This document shows, piece by piece, positions 24,993-32,797 of a DNA stretch of 33,565 nt. The notes beneath the pieces are model-generated. The model saw only the letters and a program-made list of their open reading frames with translations, searched no databases and was not told where the DNA came from. Position numbers and translations under genes: made by a program. The stretch lies in NCBI GenBank assembly GCA_964352675.1, contig CAYGSN010000021.1:1-33565 (forward strand), read 5' to 3'. Source of the stretch: CAYGSN01 sp964352675. Its GTDB lineage: Bacteria; Pseudomonadota; Alphaproteobacteria; Micavibrionales; Micavibrionaceae. The stretch's first letter is position 1. Every line of letters begins with the position of its first letter.

Positions 24993-26783
24993 ATGACTCA
25001 ATCCTACGAAATTATAGATCACGAATTTGATGTCGTCGTTGTCGGCGCGGGTGGTGCTGGCCTTCGCGCCGGGTTTGGTTGCGCGGAGAAGGGGCTGCAC
25101 ACCGCGTTCCTGTCCAAAGTCTTCCCGACGCGCTCGCACACCGTGGCGGCGCAGGGCGGCATTAGTGCGGCGTTGGGCAACATGGGCGAGGATGACTGGC
25201 GCTTTCATATGTATGACACGGTCAAGGGCTCGGACTGGTTGGGCGATCAGGACGCGATTGAATATATGTGCCGCGAGGCGATCCCCGCGATTATCGAACT
25301 CGAACATTACGGCGTGCCGTTTTCCCGCACCGCCGCCGGAAAGATTTACCAGCGCGCCTTTGGCGGTATGACCACCCATTACGGCAAGGGCACGGCCCAG
25401 CGCACCTGCGCCGCCGCCGATCGCACCGGCCACGCGATCCTCCACACGCTCTATACGCAGGCGCTGCGCCACAAGGCCGAGTTCTTCATCGAATATTTCG
25501 CGCTTGATCTGATTATGAGCGATGATGGCCAGTGCCTCGGCGTCATGGCCTGGGATCTGGATAGCGGGGCGCTGCACCGTTTCCGTGCGCATCAAACCAT
25601 TCTGGCGACCGGCGGTTATGGTCGGGCCTATTTCTCCTGTACTTCCGCCCATACCTGTACGGGCGATGGCAACGCCATGGTGCTGCGCGCCGGTATTCCG
25701 CTGCAGGATATGGAGTTCACGCAATTCCACCCGACCGGCATTTACGGCGCGGGCTGTCTGATTACCGAGGGCGTGCGCGGGGAGGGGGGCTACCTGACCA
25801 ATTCCGAGGGCGAACGCTTCATGGAGCGCTATGCGCCCTCCGCCAAGGATCTCGCCAGCCGCGATGTCGTCTCCCGCTCAATGACCATCGAAATCCGCGA
25901 AGGCCGCGGCGTTGGCTCTGGCAATGATCACATTCACCTGAATCTCATGCATCTCGATCCCGACATTATTCATGAGCGCCTGCCCGGCATCGCCGAATCC
26001 GCGCGCATCTTTGCCGGCGTTGATGTAACGAAACAGCCAATCCCCGTCCTGCCGACCGTGCATTACAATATGGGCGGCATCCAAACCAACTATAAAACCG
26101 AAGTCGTCAACCCGACCAAGAAAGACCCGAACGCCATCGTGCCCGGCCTGATGGCGATTGGGGAGGCGGCCTGCGTGTCCGTCCACGGCGCGAACCGTCT
26201 GGGCTCCAACTCGCTGCTTGATCTGGTGGTGTTTGGCCGGGCGGCCGCAAATCAAGCCGCCGCAACCGTCACCCCCGGCGCGAAGCACCGCCCGTTCGGA
26301 AAAGACGACGGATCAAAGGCCATCGCGCGCCTCGATCATTTCCGCCATGCCAAGGGCAAAACCTCAACGGCGGAGCTGCGCGGCCAGATGCAGCGCACGA
26401 TGCAGGATCACGCCGCTGTGTTCCGCACCGGCGATAGCCTGAATGACGGCGTGAAGAAAATTGATCAATGTTTCGCGGGCAAAAAAGATCTGGGCATCAA
26501 GGACCGCTCCATGATTTTTAATACCGATCTGGTCGAGGTGCTGGAGCTGGATAATCTGCTCTCCCAGGCTGTGGTGTCCATGCATGCCTGTGCGCACCGG
26601 GAGGAATCACGCGGCGCCCATGCGCGTGAAGATTTCCCCGACCGCGACGATAAAAACTGGATGAAACACTCCGTCAGCTGGATCACCGAAAAAGGCAAAG
26701 TCACCCTCGGCGACCGCCCGGTCATCATGACAACGCTGACAAATGAGGTCGAACCGTTCCCACCGAAAGCAAGGGTTTATTAA
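24993..26783 (+). CDS. sdhA: Succinate dehydrogenase flavoprotein subunit
   Basis: SdhA oxidises succinate to fumarate with covalently bound FAD on the cytoplasmic face of the membrane. The 596-residue protein has the FAD-binding GAGGAGLRAGFG and the flavinylated His49 in RSHTVAAQGGISAALG. The substrate region HPTGIYGAGCLITEGVRGEG and the C-terminal GANRLGSNSLLDLVVFGR are also present. All are complete and unmodified. Its TAA overlaps the sdhB ATG by one base (TAATG). Confidence 0.99.
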   Translation: MTQSYEIIDHEFDVVVVGAGGAGLRAGFGCAEKGLHTAFLSKVFPTRSHTVAAQGGISAALGNMGEDDWRFHMYDTVKGSDWLGDQDAIEYMCREAIPAIIELEHYGVPFSRTAAGKIYQRAFGGMTTHYGKGTAQRTCAAADRTGHAILHTLYTQALRHKAEFFIEYFALDLIMSDDGQCLGVMAWDLDSGALHRFRAHQTILATGGYGRAYFSCTSAHTCTGDGNAMVLRAGIPLQDMEFTQFHPTGIYGAGCLITEGVRGEGGYLTNSEGERFMERYAPSAKDLASRDVVSRSMTIEIREGRGVGSGNDHIHLNLMHLDPDIIHERLPGIAESARIFAGVDVTKQPIPVLPTVHYNMGGIQTNYKTEVVNPTKKDPNAIVPGLMAIGEAACVSVHGANRLGSNSLLDLVVFGRAAANQAAATVTPGAKHRPFGKDDGSKAIARLDHFRHAKGKTSTAELRGQMQRTMQDHAAVFRTGDSLNDGVKKIDQCFAGKKDLGIKDRSMIFNTDLVEVLELDNLLSQAVVSMHACAHREESRGAHAREDFPDRDDKNWMKHSVSWITEKGKVTLGDRPVIMTTLTNEVEPFPPKARVY

Positions 26784-27583
26784 TGGCAAAATTCACACTT
26801 CCGCAGAATTCCAAGGTCAAAAAGGGCCAGAGCTATAACGCCGCGAACGGCGCGAAGCGCGCGCGCACCTTTAAAACCTATCGCTGGAACCCGGATGACG
26901 AAGCTAATCCGCGCCTCGATGAATATACGATTGATCTGGATGCCTGCGGGCCGATGGTGCTCGATGCGCTGATTTACATTAAGGACAAGATCGATTCCAC
27001 GCTCACCTTCCGCCGTAGTTGTCGGGAGGGAATCTGCGGCTCCTGCGCGATGAATATCGACGGCACGAACACGCTGGCCTGCACCAAGGCGATTGAGGAT
27101 TGCGCCGGCGGGTCGGGCGATGTCAAGATTACGCCGCTGCCGCACATGCCGGTGATCAAGGATCTGGTGCCTGACCTCAATCATGTCTACGCGCAATATG
27201 CCTCGATTGAGCCCTGGTTGAAGACCGAGTCTCCCGCGCCAAACCGGGAGCGTTTGCAGAGCGAGGAAGATGCGACCATCCTGAACGGTGCCGACGGGCA
27301 CGGCCCGGCCGGGTGTATTCTCTGTTTCTGCTGTTCAACCTCCTGTCCGTCTTATTGGTGGAATGGTGATCGCTTCCTCGGCCCTGCCATCCTGCTTCAG
27401 GCCTATCGTTGGATTGCCGATAGCCGCGATGAATTTACGGGGGAGCGCCTGGATGCGCTCGAAGATCCGTTCAAGCTCTATCGCTGTCACACCATCATGA
27501 ACTGCACCAATACCTGTCCGAAGGGCCTGAACCCGGCCAAGGCGATTGCGGAGATTAAGAAACTCATGGTCGCGCGGCGTTAA
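26783..27583 (+). CDS. sdhB: Succinate dehydrogenase iron-sulphur subunit
   Basis: SdhB passes electrons from SdhA to quinone through three clusters. The 266-residue protein has the [2Fe-2S] cysteines 80, 85, 88 and 100 (SCREGICGSC and later TLAC). The second domain has Cys178, 181, 184 and 188 (CILCFCCSTSCPSYW) and the CHTIMNCTNTCPKGLNP motif for the [4Fe-4S] and [3Fe-4S] clusters. It is the last gene of the operon. Its stop overlaps the stop of the convergent DUF167 gene. Confidence 0.99.
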   Translation: MAKFTLPQNSKVKKGQSYNAANGAKRARTFKTYRWNPDDEANPRLDEYTIDLDACGPMVLDALIYIKDKIDSTLTFRRSCREGICGSCAMNIDGTNTLACTKAIEDCAGGSGDVKITPLPHMPVIKDLVPDLNHVYAQYASIEPWLKTESPAPNRERLQSEEDATILNGADGHGPAGCILCFCCSTSCPSYWWNGDRFLGPAILLQAYRWIADSRDEFTGERLDALEDPFKLYRCHTIMNCTNTCPKGLNPAKAIAEIKKLMVARR

Positions 27584-27831
27584 GAGGGCAGGCCGTCTAC
27601 TTCCAGAACTTTAACCCGGCTGGTTTCGCCGCGGATGATGCTGATGGCGGATTTAGGGATTTTCCATTCCTTGGACAGAAGTTTGATCAAGGCGGCGTTG
27701 GCTTTGCCCTTTTCGGGGATGGCGGTGACGCAGACCTTCAGTGTCTTTTCACCGAATAAATCCTCTTCCCAGCCCTGAATTTCATTCTTTTTTGCGCCGG
27801 GGGTGAGCTTGACGGTGATCGTCTCCATCAT
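27580..27831 (-). CDS. DUF167 family protein (YggU-like)
   Basis: This small protein has 83 residues from ATG 27831. It has the family's pattern: ITVKLTPGAKKNEIQGWEED, then LKVCVTAIPEKGKANAALIK and LLSKEWKIPKSAISIIRGET. The biochemical role of the family is not established. It follows nadC by 4 bases and ends in a 2-3 base overlap with the convergent sdhB stop. A TTG at 27846 would extend it into nadC and is not needed. Confidence 0.92.
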   Translation of the reverse strand: MMETITVKLTPGAKKNEIQGWEEDLFGEKTLKVCVTAIPEKGKANAALIKLLSKEWKIPKSAISIIRGETSRVKVLEVDGLPS

Positions 27832-27835
27832 CAAT

Positions 27836-28678
27836 TTAGCCGTCAATATCCAGTCCGATATCCAGCGCCTGAACAGAGTGGGTAAGGGCGCCGACAGAGA
27901 TGTAATCCACCCCGGTTTTGGCGATCTTTGCCACGGTTTCTAAGGTTACCCCGCCGCTGGCCTCGGTCACCGCTTTCCCGCCCACCATTTTGACGGCTTT
28001 CTTGAGATCGGCGACAGAAAAGTTGTCAAGCAATACATTGTCGCTAATGTCAACATAAAGCACCTCTTCCAACTGCTCTAGCGTATCGACCTCGATCTCA
28101 ATTTTGAGCATATGGCCCGCGCGTTCCTTGGCCGCTTCCAGCGCCGCGCGAATGCCGCCCGCAATGGCAATATGGTTGTCCTTAATCAGAACCGCATCAT
28201 CCAAGCCGTAGCGATGCGGTGCGCCGCCGCCAACCTCAACGGCATATTTCTGGAATGCTCGCAAGCCCGGCAAGGTCTTGCGCGTGGCGGCGATTTTCGC
28301 GTGCGTGCCCTCGGCCTCCGCAACATAGACGGCCGTCATGGAGGCAATGCCCGACAAGTGGGAGAGGATGTTTAATGCCGTGCGCTCCGCGCTCATCAGG
28401 GCCTGCGCCGGGCCGCTTAGCTTTGCAATCTCCTGACCCGGCAACAGAACATCGCCGTCTCCGGCATAGACCTCGATCTCGAAATCCTGATCCATCAGGG
28501 TGAACGCAGTGAGCGCCGGGATTAATCCGGCTAGAATGCCGTGGCTGCGTGCACGCAAAACGCCGGTGGTCTCCGCCGCAGGGGGGATCAGAAATTCACT
28601 GGTGACATCGCGGCCATGCCCCAAATCTTCAAGCAGGGCGCGTTTGACGAAATCTTCAATAATCACGTGCGGGATCAT
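27836..28678 (-). CDS. nadC: Nicotinate-nucleotide pyrophosphorylase (quinolinate phosphoribosyltransferase)
   Basis: NadC converts quinolinate and PRPP to nicotinate mononucleotide in de novo NAD synthesis. The 280-residue protein from ATG 28678 begins MIPHVIIEDFVKRALLEDLG, the usual N-terminus. It has the active-site stretch ATRKTLPGLRAFQKYAVEVG, then GAPHRYGLDDAVLIKDNHI, and a C-terminal TIM-barrel part with VLLDNFSVADLKKAV and EASGGVTLETV. It starts one base after the nadA stop. A frame extension to 28762 runs back into nadA and is not used. Confidence 0.97.
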   Translation of the reverse strand: MIPHVIIEDFVKRALLEDLGHGRDVTSEFLIPPAAETTGVLRARSHGILAGLIPALTAFTLMDQDFEIEVYAGDGDVLLPGQEIAKLSGPAQALMSAERTALNILSHLSGIASMTAVYVAEAEGTHAKIAATRKTLPGLRAFQKYAVEVGGGAPHRYGLDDAVLIKDNHIAIAGGIRAALEAAKERAGHMLKIEIEVDTLEQLEEVLYVDISDNVLLDNFSVADLKKAVKMVGGKAVTEASGGVTLETVAKIAKTGVDYISVGALTHSVQALDIGLDIDG

Positions 28679-28679
28679 A

Positions 28680-29705
28680 TCAGGACAGCTCCAGCATCCG
28701 CTCAATCGGCCGCCTTGCCCGCGCCGCAATGTCTTCAGGAACAAAAATTTCCGGCCCCTCATCCTGCAAGGCTTTTAAAATTTTAGGCAGAGAGATGCGC
28801 TTCATATACGGGCAAAGCTGGCAGCCACCGATCATTTCCACATTCGGGTTGAGGTTGGCGACATTGTCGCTCATAGAGCATTCAGTCATCAAAACGGCGC
28901 GCTTGGGCTGATGCGTTTTAATGTAATCATCCATCTGTGCCGTCGAGCCAGAGAAATCAGCCGCCGCAATAACATCTGGTGGACATTCAGGGTGCGCAAG
29001 GATAAAGACATCATCGCCGTGTTGTTTGCGGATATCGGCCACATCCTGTGCGCTGAACCGTTCATGCACGATGCAGGTGCCATCCCAGATAATAATCTCC
29101 ACATCCGGATGATCCAGCCGCACTTCATTGGCCACATTCTGCGCCAGAAATTTATCGGGTGTCATGATGATGCGCTGACGCCCCTGCGCGATCAGAGCTT
29201 TCACAATCTTCACGGCGTTGGAGGAGGTGCAGCATACATCGCTCTCGGCCTTCACATCCGCCGATGTATTCACATAGGTAACAACCGGCACGCCGGGATA
29301 TTCGGCTTTAAATTCTTTAAGGCTCTCCCCTGTAATGGATTCAGCCAGCGAACATCCCGCCGCCATATCGGGAATAATCACCTTCTTTTCAGGAGAAAGG
29401 ATTTTTGCCGTTTCCGCCATGAAATGTACGCCGCATTGGATAATCATCTCGGCTTTGGTTTCTGCAGCAACCTGCGCGAGCTTCAATGAGTCGCCTGTAA
29501 TATCGCCTACGCCAAAGAAAATATCCGGTGTCATATAATTATGCGCCAGGATCACGGCATTCTTTTCAGCTTTCAGCTTGTTGATCTCATGGATATAGGG
29601 CGCCAGCGTTTCCCAGTATTCACGCTTGTACTGTTTTTGAAGCTTTTCGTAAATCGGCGCGGTGGCTCTGGCCACTTCATCGGTATATTTGAGTTGTGCG
29701 CTCAT
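28680..29705 (-). CDS. nadA: Quinolinate synthase A
   Basis: NadA condenses iminoaspartate with dihydroxyacetone phosphate to give quinolinate, using a [4Fe-4S] cluster. The 341-residue protein has the three expected cluster cysteines by comparison with the E. coli enzyme: Cys118 (AAGCSLAE), Cys211 (GTCIVHERF) and Cys298 (GGCQLCPYMKR). AILAHNYMTP-like VILAHNYMTPDIF and the TSSNA region are present. nadC follows directly. nadB, often the third gene, is not in the window. The 80-base spacer to rarA must hold its promoter, but none stands out. Confidence 0.97.
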   Translation of the reverse strand: MSAQLKYTDEVARATAPIYEKLQKQYKREYWETLAPYIHEINKLKAEKNAVILAHNYMTPDIFFGVGDITGDSLKLAQVAAETKAEMIIQCGVHFMAETAKILSPEKKVIIPDMAAGCSLAESITGESLKEFKAEYPGVPVVTYVNTSADVKAESDVCCTSSNAVKIVKALIAQGRQRIIMTPDKFLAQNVANEVRLDHPDVEIIIWDGTCIVHERFSAQDVADIRKQHGDDVFILAHPECPPDVIAAADFSGSTAQMDDYIKTHQPKRAVLMTECSMSDNVANLNPNVEMIGGCQLCPYMKRISLPKILKALQDEGPEIFVPEDIAARARRPIERMLELS

Positions 29706-29785
29706 TATGCTATATGTTCTTTAAATGTTCACTTACCATCAATTAATGACGTATCTTTCATAGAAGTAAGGTCAAGGTCAAGCTT

Positions 29786-31096
29786 ATGGCGGATTTATTT
29801 GCAGTTAAAGCGGGGAGCGATCAGGGGCTGAATAATCGGCCGCTGGCTGACCGCCTGCGCCCCGGCATGCTGGAGGAGATCGTCGGCCAGGATCATATAG
29901 TAGGGCCTGAGGGCGCTCTACGCAAAATGCTGGCGGGCGGGCATTTATCTTCGCTGATCTTTTGGGGTCCGCCGGGTTGCGGTAAAACCACGCTGGCGCG
30001 CATTCTGGCCGGTCATACGGATCTGCATTTCGAGCAGCTTTCTGCCATTTTTTCCGGCGTGGGGGATCTGCGCAAAGTTTTTGAAAGCGCCAAAATCCGT
30101 CGTCAAAACGGGCAGGGAACGTTGCTATTCGTCGATGAGATCCACCGCTTTAACAAATCGCAGCAGGATGCGTTCCTGCCTGTGATGGAGGACGGCACGA
30201 TTACCCTTATCGGCGCGACCACCGAAAACCCGTCTTTCGAGCTGAATGCTGCATTGTTGTCTCGGGCGCAGGTCCTTGTGCTTAAGCGGCTGGATGATGC
30301 GGGGCTGGAGGCTTTGCTGGTACGGGCGGAAGAGGCGCTGGGCCAGACATTGTCGCTGGATGGTCAGGCGCGTGAAACGCTGAAAGCCATGGCCGATGGT
30401 GATGGGCGCTATGTGCTCTCGATGGCGGAGCAGATTTTTGCGCAAGGGGAAGAGGCGCTGAATGTCGAACAACTCTTGAACCTTATACAGCGCCGCGCGC
30501 CGCTCTATGATAAAGGCGATGAGGCGCATTATAATCTCATCAGTGCTTTCCACAAATCGCTGCGGGCCTCGGACGCCGATGCGGCGCTCTATTGGATGGC
30601 GCGCATGCTGGCCGGTGGGGAAGACCCGGAATATATTCTGCGGCGCATGCTGTGTGTCGCTTCGGAGGATATCTCTAACGCCGACCCGCAGGCTTTACCA
30701 CTGGTGATTGCGGCTTGGCAGGCTTATGAGCGTCTGGGTTTGCCCGAAGGGGAGCTGGCGATGGCGCAGGCCTGCACTTATCTGGCGTGTGCGCCCAAAT
30801 CAAACGCCAGCTACATTGCGATGAAGGCGGCCAAAAGCACGGCGTCTGAGACTGGTTCTCTCATGCCGCCCAAACATGCGATGAATGCCCCTACCAAATT
30901 GATGAAACAGGAGGGTTATTCTTTAGGCTACCAATACGACCACGACACGCCGGAGGGCTTTTCCGGCCAAAGCTATTTCCCGGAGGATTTGCCAAGGCAG
31001 GAATTTTATAAACCTGTGGAGCGCGGTTTCGAGCGCGAGATTAAAAAGCGGCTGGAATATTGGGCAAAAAGGCGCGACCAAAAACCCAAAACTTAA
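29786..31096 (+). CDS. rarA: Replication-associated recombination protein A (MgsA/WRNIP1 family AAA+ ATPase)
   Basis: RarA is a tetrameric AAA+ ATPase that acts at stalled replication forks. The 436-residue protein has Walker A GPPGCGKT (61-68) and Walker B LLFVDEIHRF (113-122). Sensor and arginine-finger regions (IGATTENPSFELNAALLSRA) follow, then the C-terminal MgsA domain with IFAQGEEALNV, EDISNADPQALPLVIAAWQA and YLACAPKSNASYIAMKAA. The start is preceded by a repeated AAGGTC element that can serve as ribosome site. Its stop overlaps the stop of the convergent terC-like gene. Confidence 0.97.
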   Translation: MADLFAVKAGSDQGLNNRPLADRLRPGMLEEIVGQDHIVGPEGALRKMLAGGHLSSLIFWGPPGCGKTTLARILAGHTDLHFEQLSAIFSGVGDLRKVFESAKIRRQNGQGTLLFVDEIHRFNKSQQDAFLPVMEDGTITLIGATTENPSFELNAALLSRAQVLVLKRLDDAGLEALLVRAEEALGQTLSLDGQARETLKAMADGDGRYVLSMAEQIFAQGEEALNVEQLLNLIQRRAPLYDKGDEAHYNLISAFHKSLRASDADAALYWMARMLAGGEDPEYILRRMLCVASEDISNADPQALPLVIAAWQAYERLGLPEGELAMAQACTYLACAPKSNASYIAMKAAKSTASETGSLMPPKHAMNAPTKLMKQEGYSLGYQYDHDTPEGFSGQSYFPEDLPRQEFYKPVERGFEREIKKRLEYWAKRRDQKPKT

Positions 31097-31803
31097 TTCT
31101 TGCGCTTGCTTTGCGCCAGGATTGTCAGAGCCTCTACCGCAAGTGAAAATGCTATGGCGAAATAGAGATAACCGCGCGGAATATGGAAGTGCAACGCATC
31201 GGCCACCAGCGCCATTCCGACAAGCAAAAGGAAACTCAGTGCAAGCATCTTGATGGAAAGGTGTTTCTCGATAAACGCGCTGGCAGGTTCGGCTGCGATC
31301 ATCATGACGACAATCGCCAGCACGATGGCGGCGATCATGACCGGGATATGATCGGTCAGGCCGATGGCGGTAATTACCGAATCCAGAGAAAATACAAGAT
31401 CCAAGACGATAATCATTCCGATCACGGAGGCGAAAGAGGCGGCTTTGACCGGGCCTGATTTATCACTGTGACCGTCAACCGTGTGGTGAATTTCCACTGT
31501 TCCCTTATACAGCAGGAACAGACCGCCCAGCCCCAATATAATATCGCGCCATGACACCGTGTGATCCCCGATGTTGAAGGCGGCGGCGGTCAGTCCGGCC
31601 AGCCAGGCGATCCCCATCAGCATAACCACCCGCATGACCAGCGCCAGCGCCAGCCCAATCATGCGTGCCTTGCGCTGCTGCTCCTTCGGCAGTTTGGAAG
31701 AAACGATAGAGAGGAAAATGACATTGTCGATCCCCAGAATAATCTCTAGCACCGCCAGTGTGGCGAAGCTGATCCAGATTTCCGGCTGCAAGAGTAAGTC
31801 CAT
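31093..31803 (-). CDS. TerC family integral membrane protein
   Basis: The 236-residue protein has about seven membrane segments and the family signature VLEIILGIDNVIFLSIVSSKL, with a second acidic motif in VLDLVFSLDSVITAIG. It resembles the E. coli YgdQ/YoaE branch; TerC relatives have been linked to metal (manganese, tellurite) handling. I chose ATG 31803 (MDLLLQPEIWISF), the family's usual beginning, over an upstream start at 31836. An 8-bp perfect inverted repeat lies upstream at 31855-31875. Confidence 0.92.
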   Translation of the reverse strand: MDLLLQPEIWISFATLAVLEIILGIDNVIFLSIVSSKLPKEQQRKARMIGLALALVMRVVMLMGIAWLAGLTAAAFNIGDHTVSWRDIILGLGGLFLLYKGTVEIHHTVDGHSDKSGPVKAASFASVIGMIIVLDLVFSLDSVITAIGLTDHIPVMIAAIVLAIVVMMIAAEPASAFIEKHLSIKMLALSFLLLVGMALVADALHFHIPRGYLYFAIAFSLAVEALTILAQSKRKN

Positions 31804-31854
31804 GGCGGTGATCCCTGAATAGGCGGTTCGGTACAATCAGATGGGTGCACGATA

Positions 31855-31875
31855 CCACATCTCTTGCAGATGTGG
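31855..31875. other. Perfect 8-bp inverted repeat between DMT transporter and terC-like gene
   Basis: CCACATCT (31855-31862) and AGATGTGG (31868-31875) flank a 5-base loop, 17 bases beyond the transporter stop (31892) and 52 bases before the terC-like start. No T-run follows on either strand. It may be a weak terminator, an operator or an RNA element in the leader of the terC-like gene. Confidence 0.4.
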
Positions 31876-31891
31876 GAGGGGCTGCCGGTAT

Positions 31892-32797
31892 TCAGGTGCC
31901 CGGCGGCAGGGGCGGGTTTTTCGCATGGGTAACGATATGATGTTTTTTGGTGCGGCTGATCCAGATCAGCGCAAGCCCGCAGCCGGAAACAATTGCGGCT
32001 CCGCTCAAATCCCAAATATCCGGATAATCATGGAACAGCGCCACGCCGAAGATCAACCCCCAGAGTATCTGTGAGTAATGTGTGGAGGCCACCAGCGAGG
32101 GTGGGGCCATGCGGAACGCGACCGAGCCCACGACGATGCCGATCCCGCCGCTGATCCCGCCGATACAGAGCAGCGCCGCCGTATGCAGATCCGGGAGTTC
32201 GAAATCCATCAGAACCGGTCCCGCCGAAGCCAGCATGATGGCCAGATAGCTATACAGACCGTAAGAAAGCAGCGTCTCCTGTTTTCCCATTTTTGGCACG
32301 ATCAGGTTGCGGAAAGCGAAAGTGAATGCGGTGACCAGAACAGCGATTTCCGGCCATCCTATGTCGTTTATGTCCGGCCGCATCGCCAGCAAAACGCCTG
32401 CAAAACCGACGCAAATGAGTATAAAATTGCTGACTGGCACCTTTTCTTTTAAAAAGGGAATGGAAAGCAAAGCCGTGAAAAAGGGCGCGGTAAAAACAAT
32501 CGTGTAAAAATTAACCAGCGACATATGCGCCAGGGCATAAAAATTCAATGCCGGAATGAAAGCCGTAAGAACGGCGCGCAGCAAATGCCATTTCATCTTT
32601 GTTGTGCGCAACGTTGTCTTTAATCCACCAAGCCAGGGAGACAACACCATCAGGCTCAGAAGTGCGGGAATGGAAAACCAGAAGGTGAATTCGAAGGCGC
32701 TCATCTGGTGCGCCAGCGATTTCCCCGTAACATCGACGATCGCATAGAGAAAAAATCCGAGATAGGCGAGTGCGATGGCTTTAAACCGGTATGTCAT
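31892..32797 (-). CDS. DMT superfamily transporter (EamA type), copy 1
   Basis: The 301-residue protein has ten hydrophobic segments in two EamA halves. The first half ends in FLKEKVPVSNFILICVGFAG and the second in SQILWGLIFGVALFHDYPDI, both usual EamA landmarks. The substrate cannot be told; relatives export metabolites such as amino acids or S-adenosylmethionine. Its start overlaps the stop of the upstream transporter by 17 bases, and the two are similar, so they arose by tandem duplication and are co-translated. Confidence 0.92.
   Translation of the reverse strand: MTYRFKAIALAYLGFFLYAIVDVTGKSLAHQMSAFEFTFWFSIPALLSLMVLSPWLGGLKTTLRTTKMKWHLLRAVLTAFIPALNFYALAHMSLVNFYTIVFTAPFFTALLSIPFLKEKVPVSNFILICVGFAGVLLAMRPDINDIGWPEIAVLVTAFTFAFRNLIVPKMGKQETLLSYGLYSYLAIMLASAGPVLMDFELPDLHTAALLCIGGISGGIGIVVGSVAFRMAPPSLVASTHYSQILWGLIFGVALFHDYPDIWDLSGAAIVSGCGLALIWISRTKKHHIVTHAKNPPLPPGT

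Noticed and set aside
24963..25730. A 255-codon minus-strand frame opposite sdhA
   Set aside because: sdhA is unambiguous over this stretch; the frame is a GC-skew shadow of it.
29768..29783. Short direct repeat AAGGTCAAGGTC before rarA as an operator
   Set aside because: Two 6-base units right at the ribosome-binding position are best explained as a ribosome site.
31804..31891. Manganese (yybP-ykoY) riboswitch before the terC-like gene
   Set aside because: The spacer is only 88 bases and I cannot find the conserved riboswitch core; only a simple hairpin is seen.
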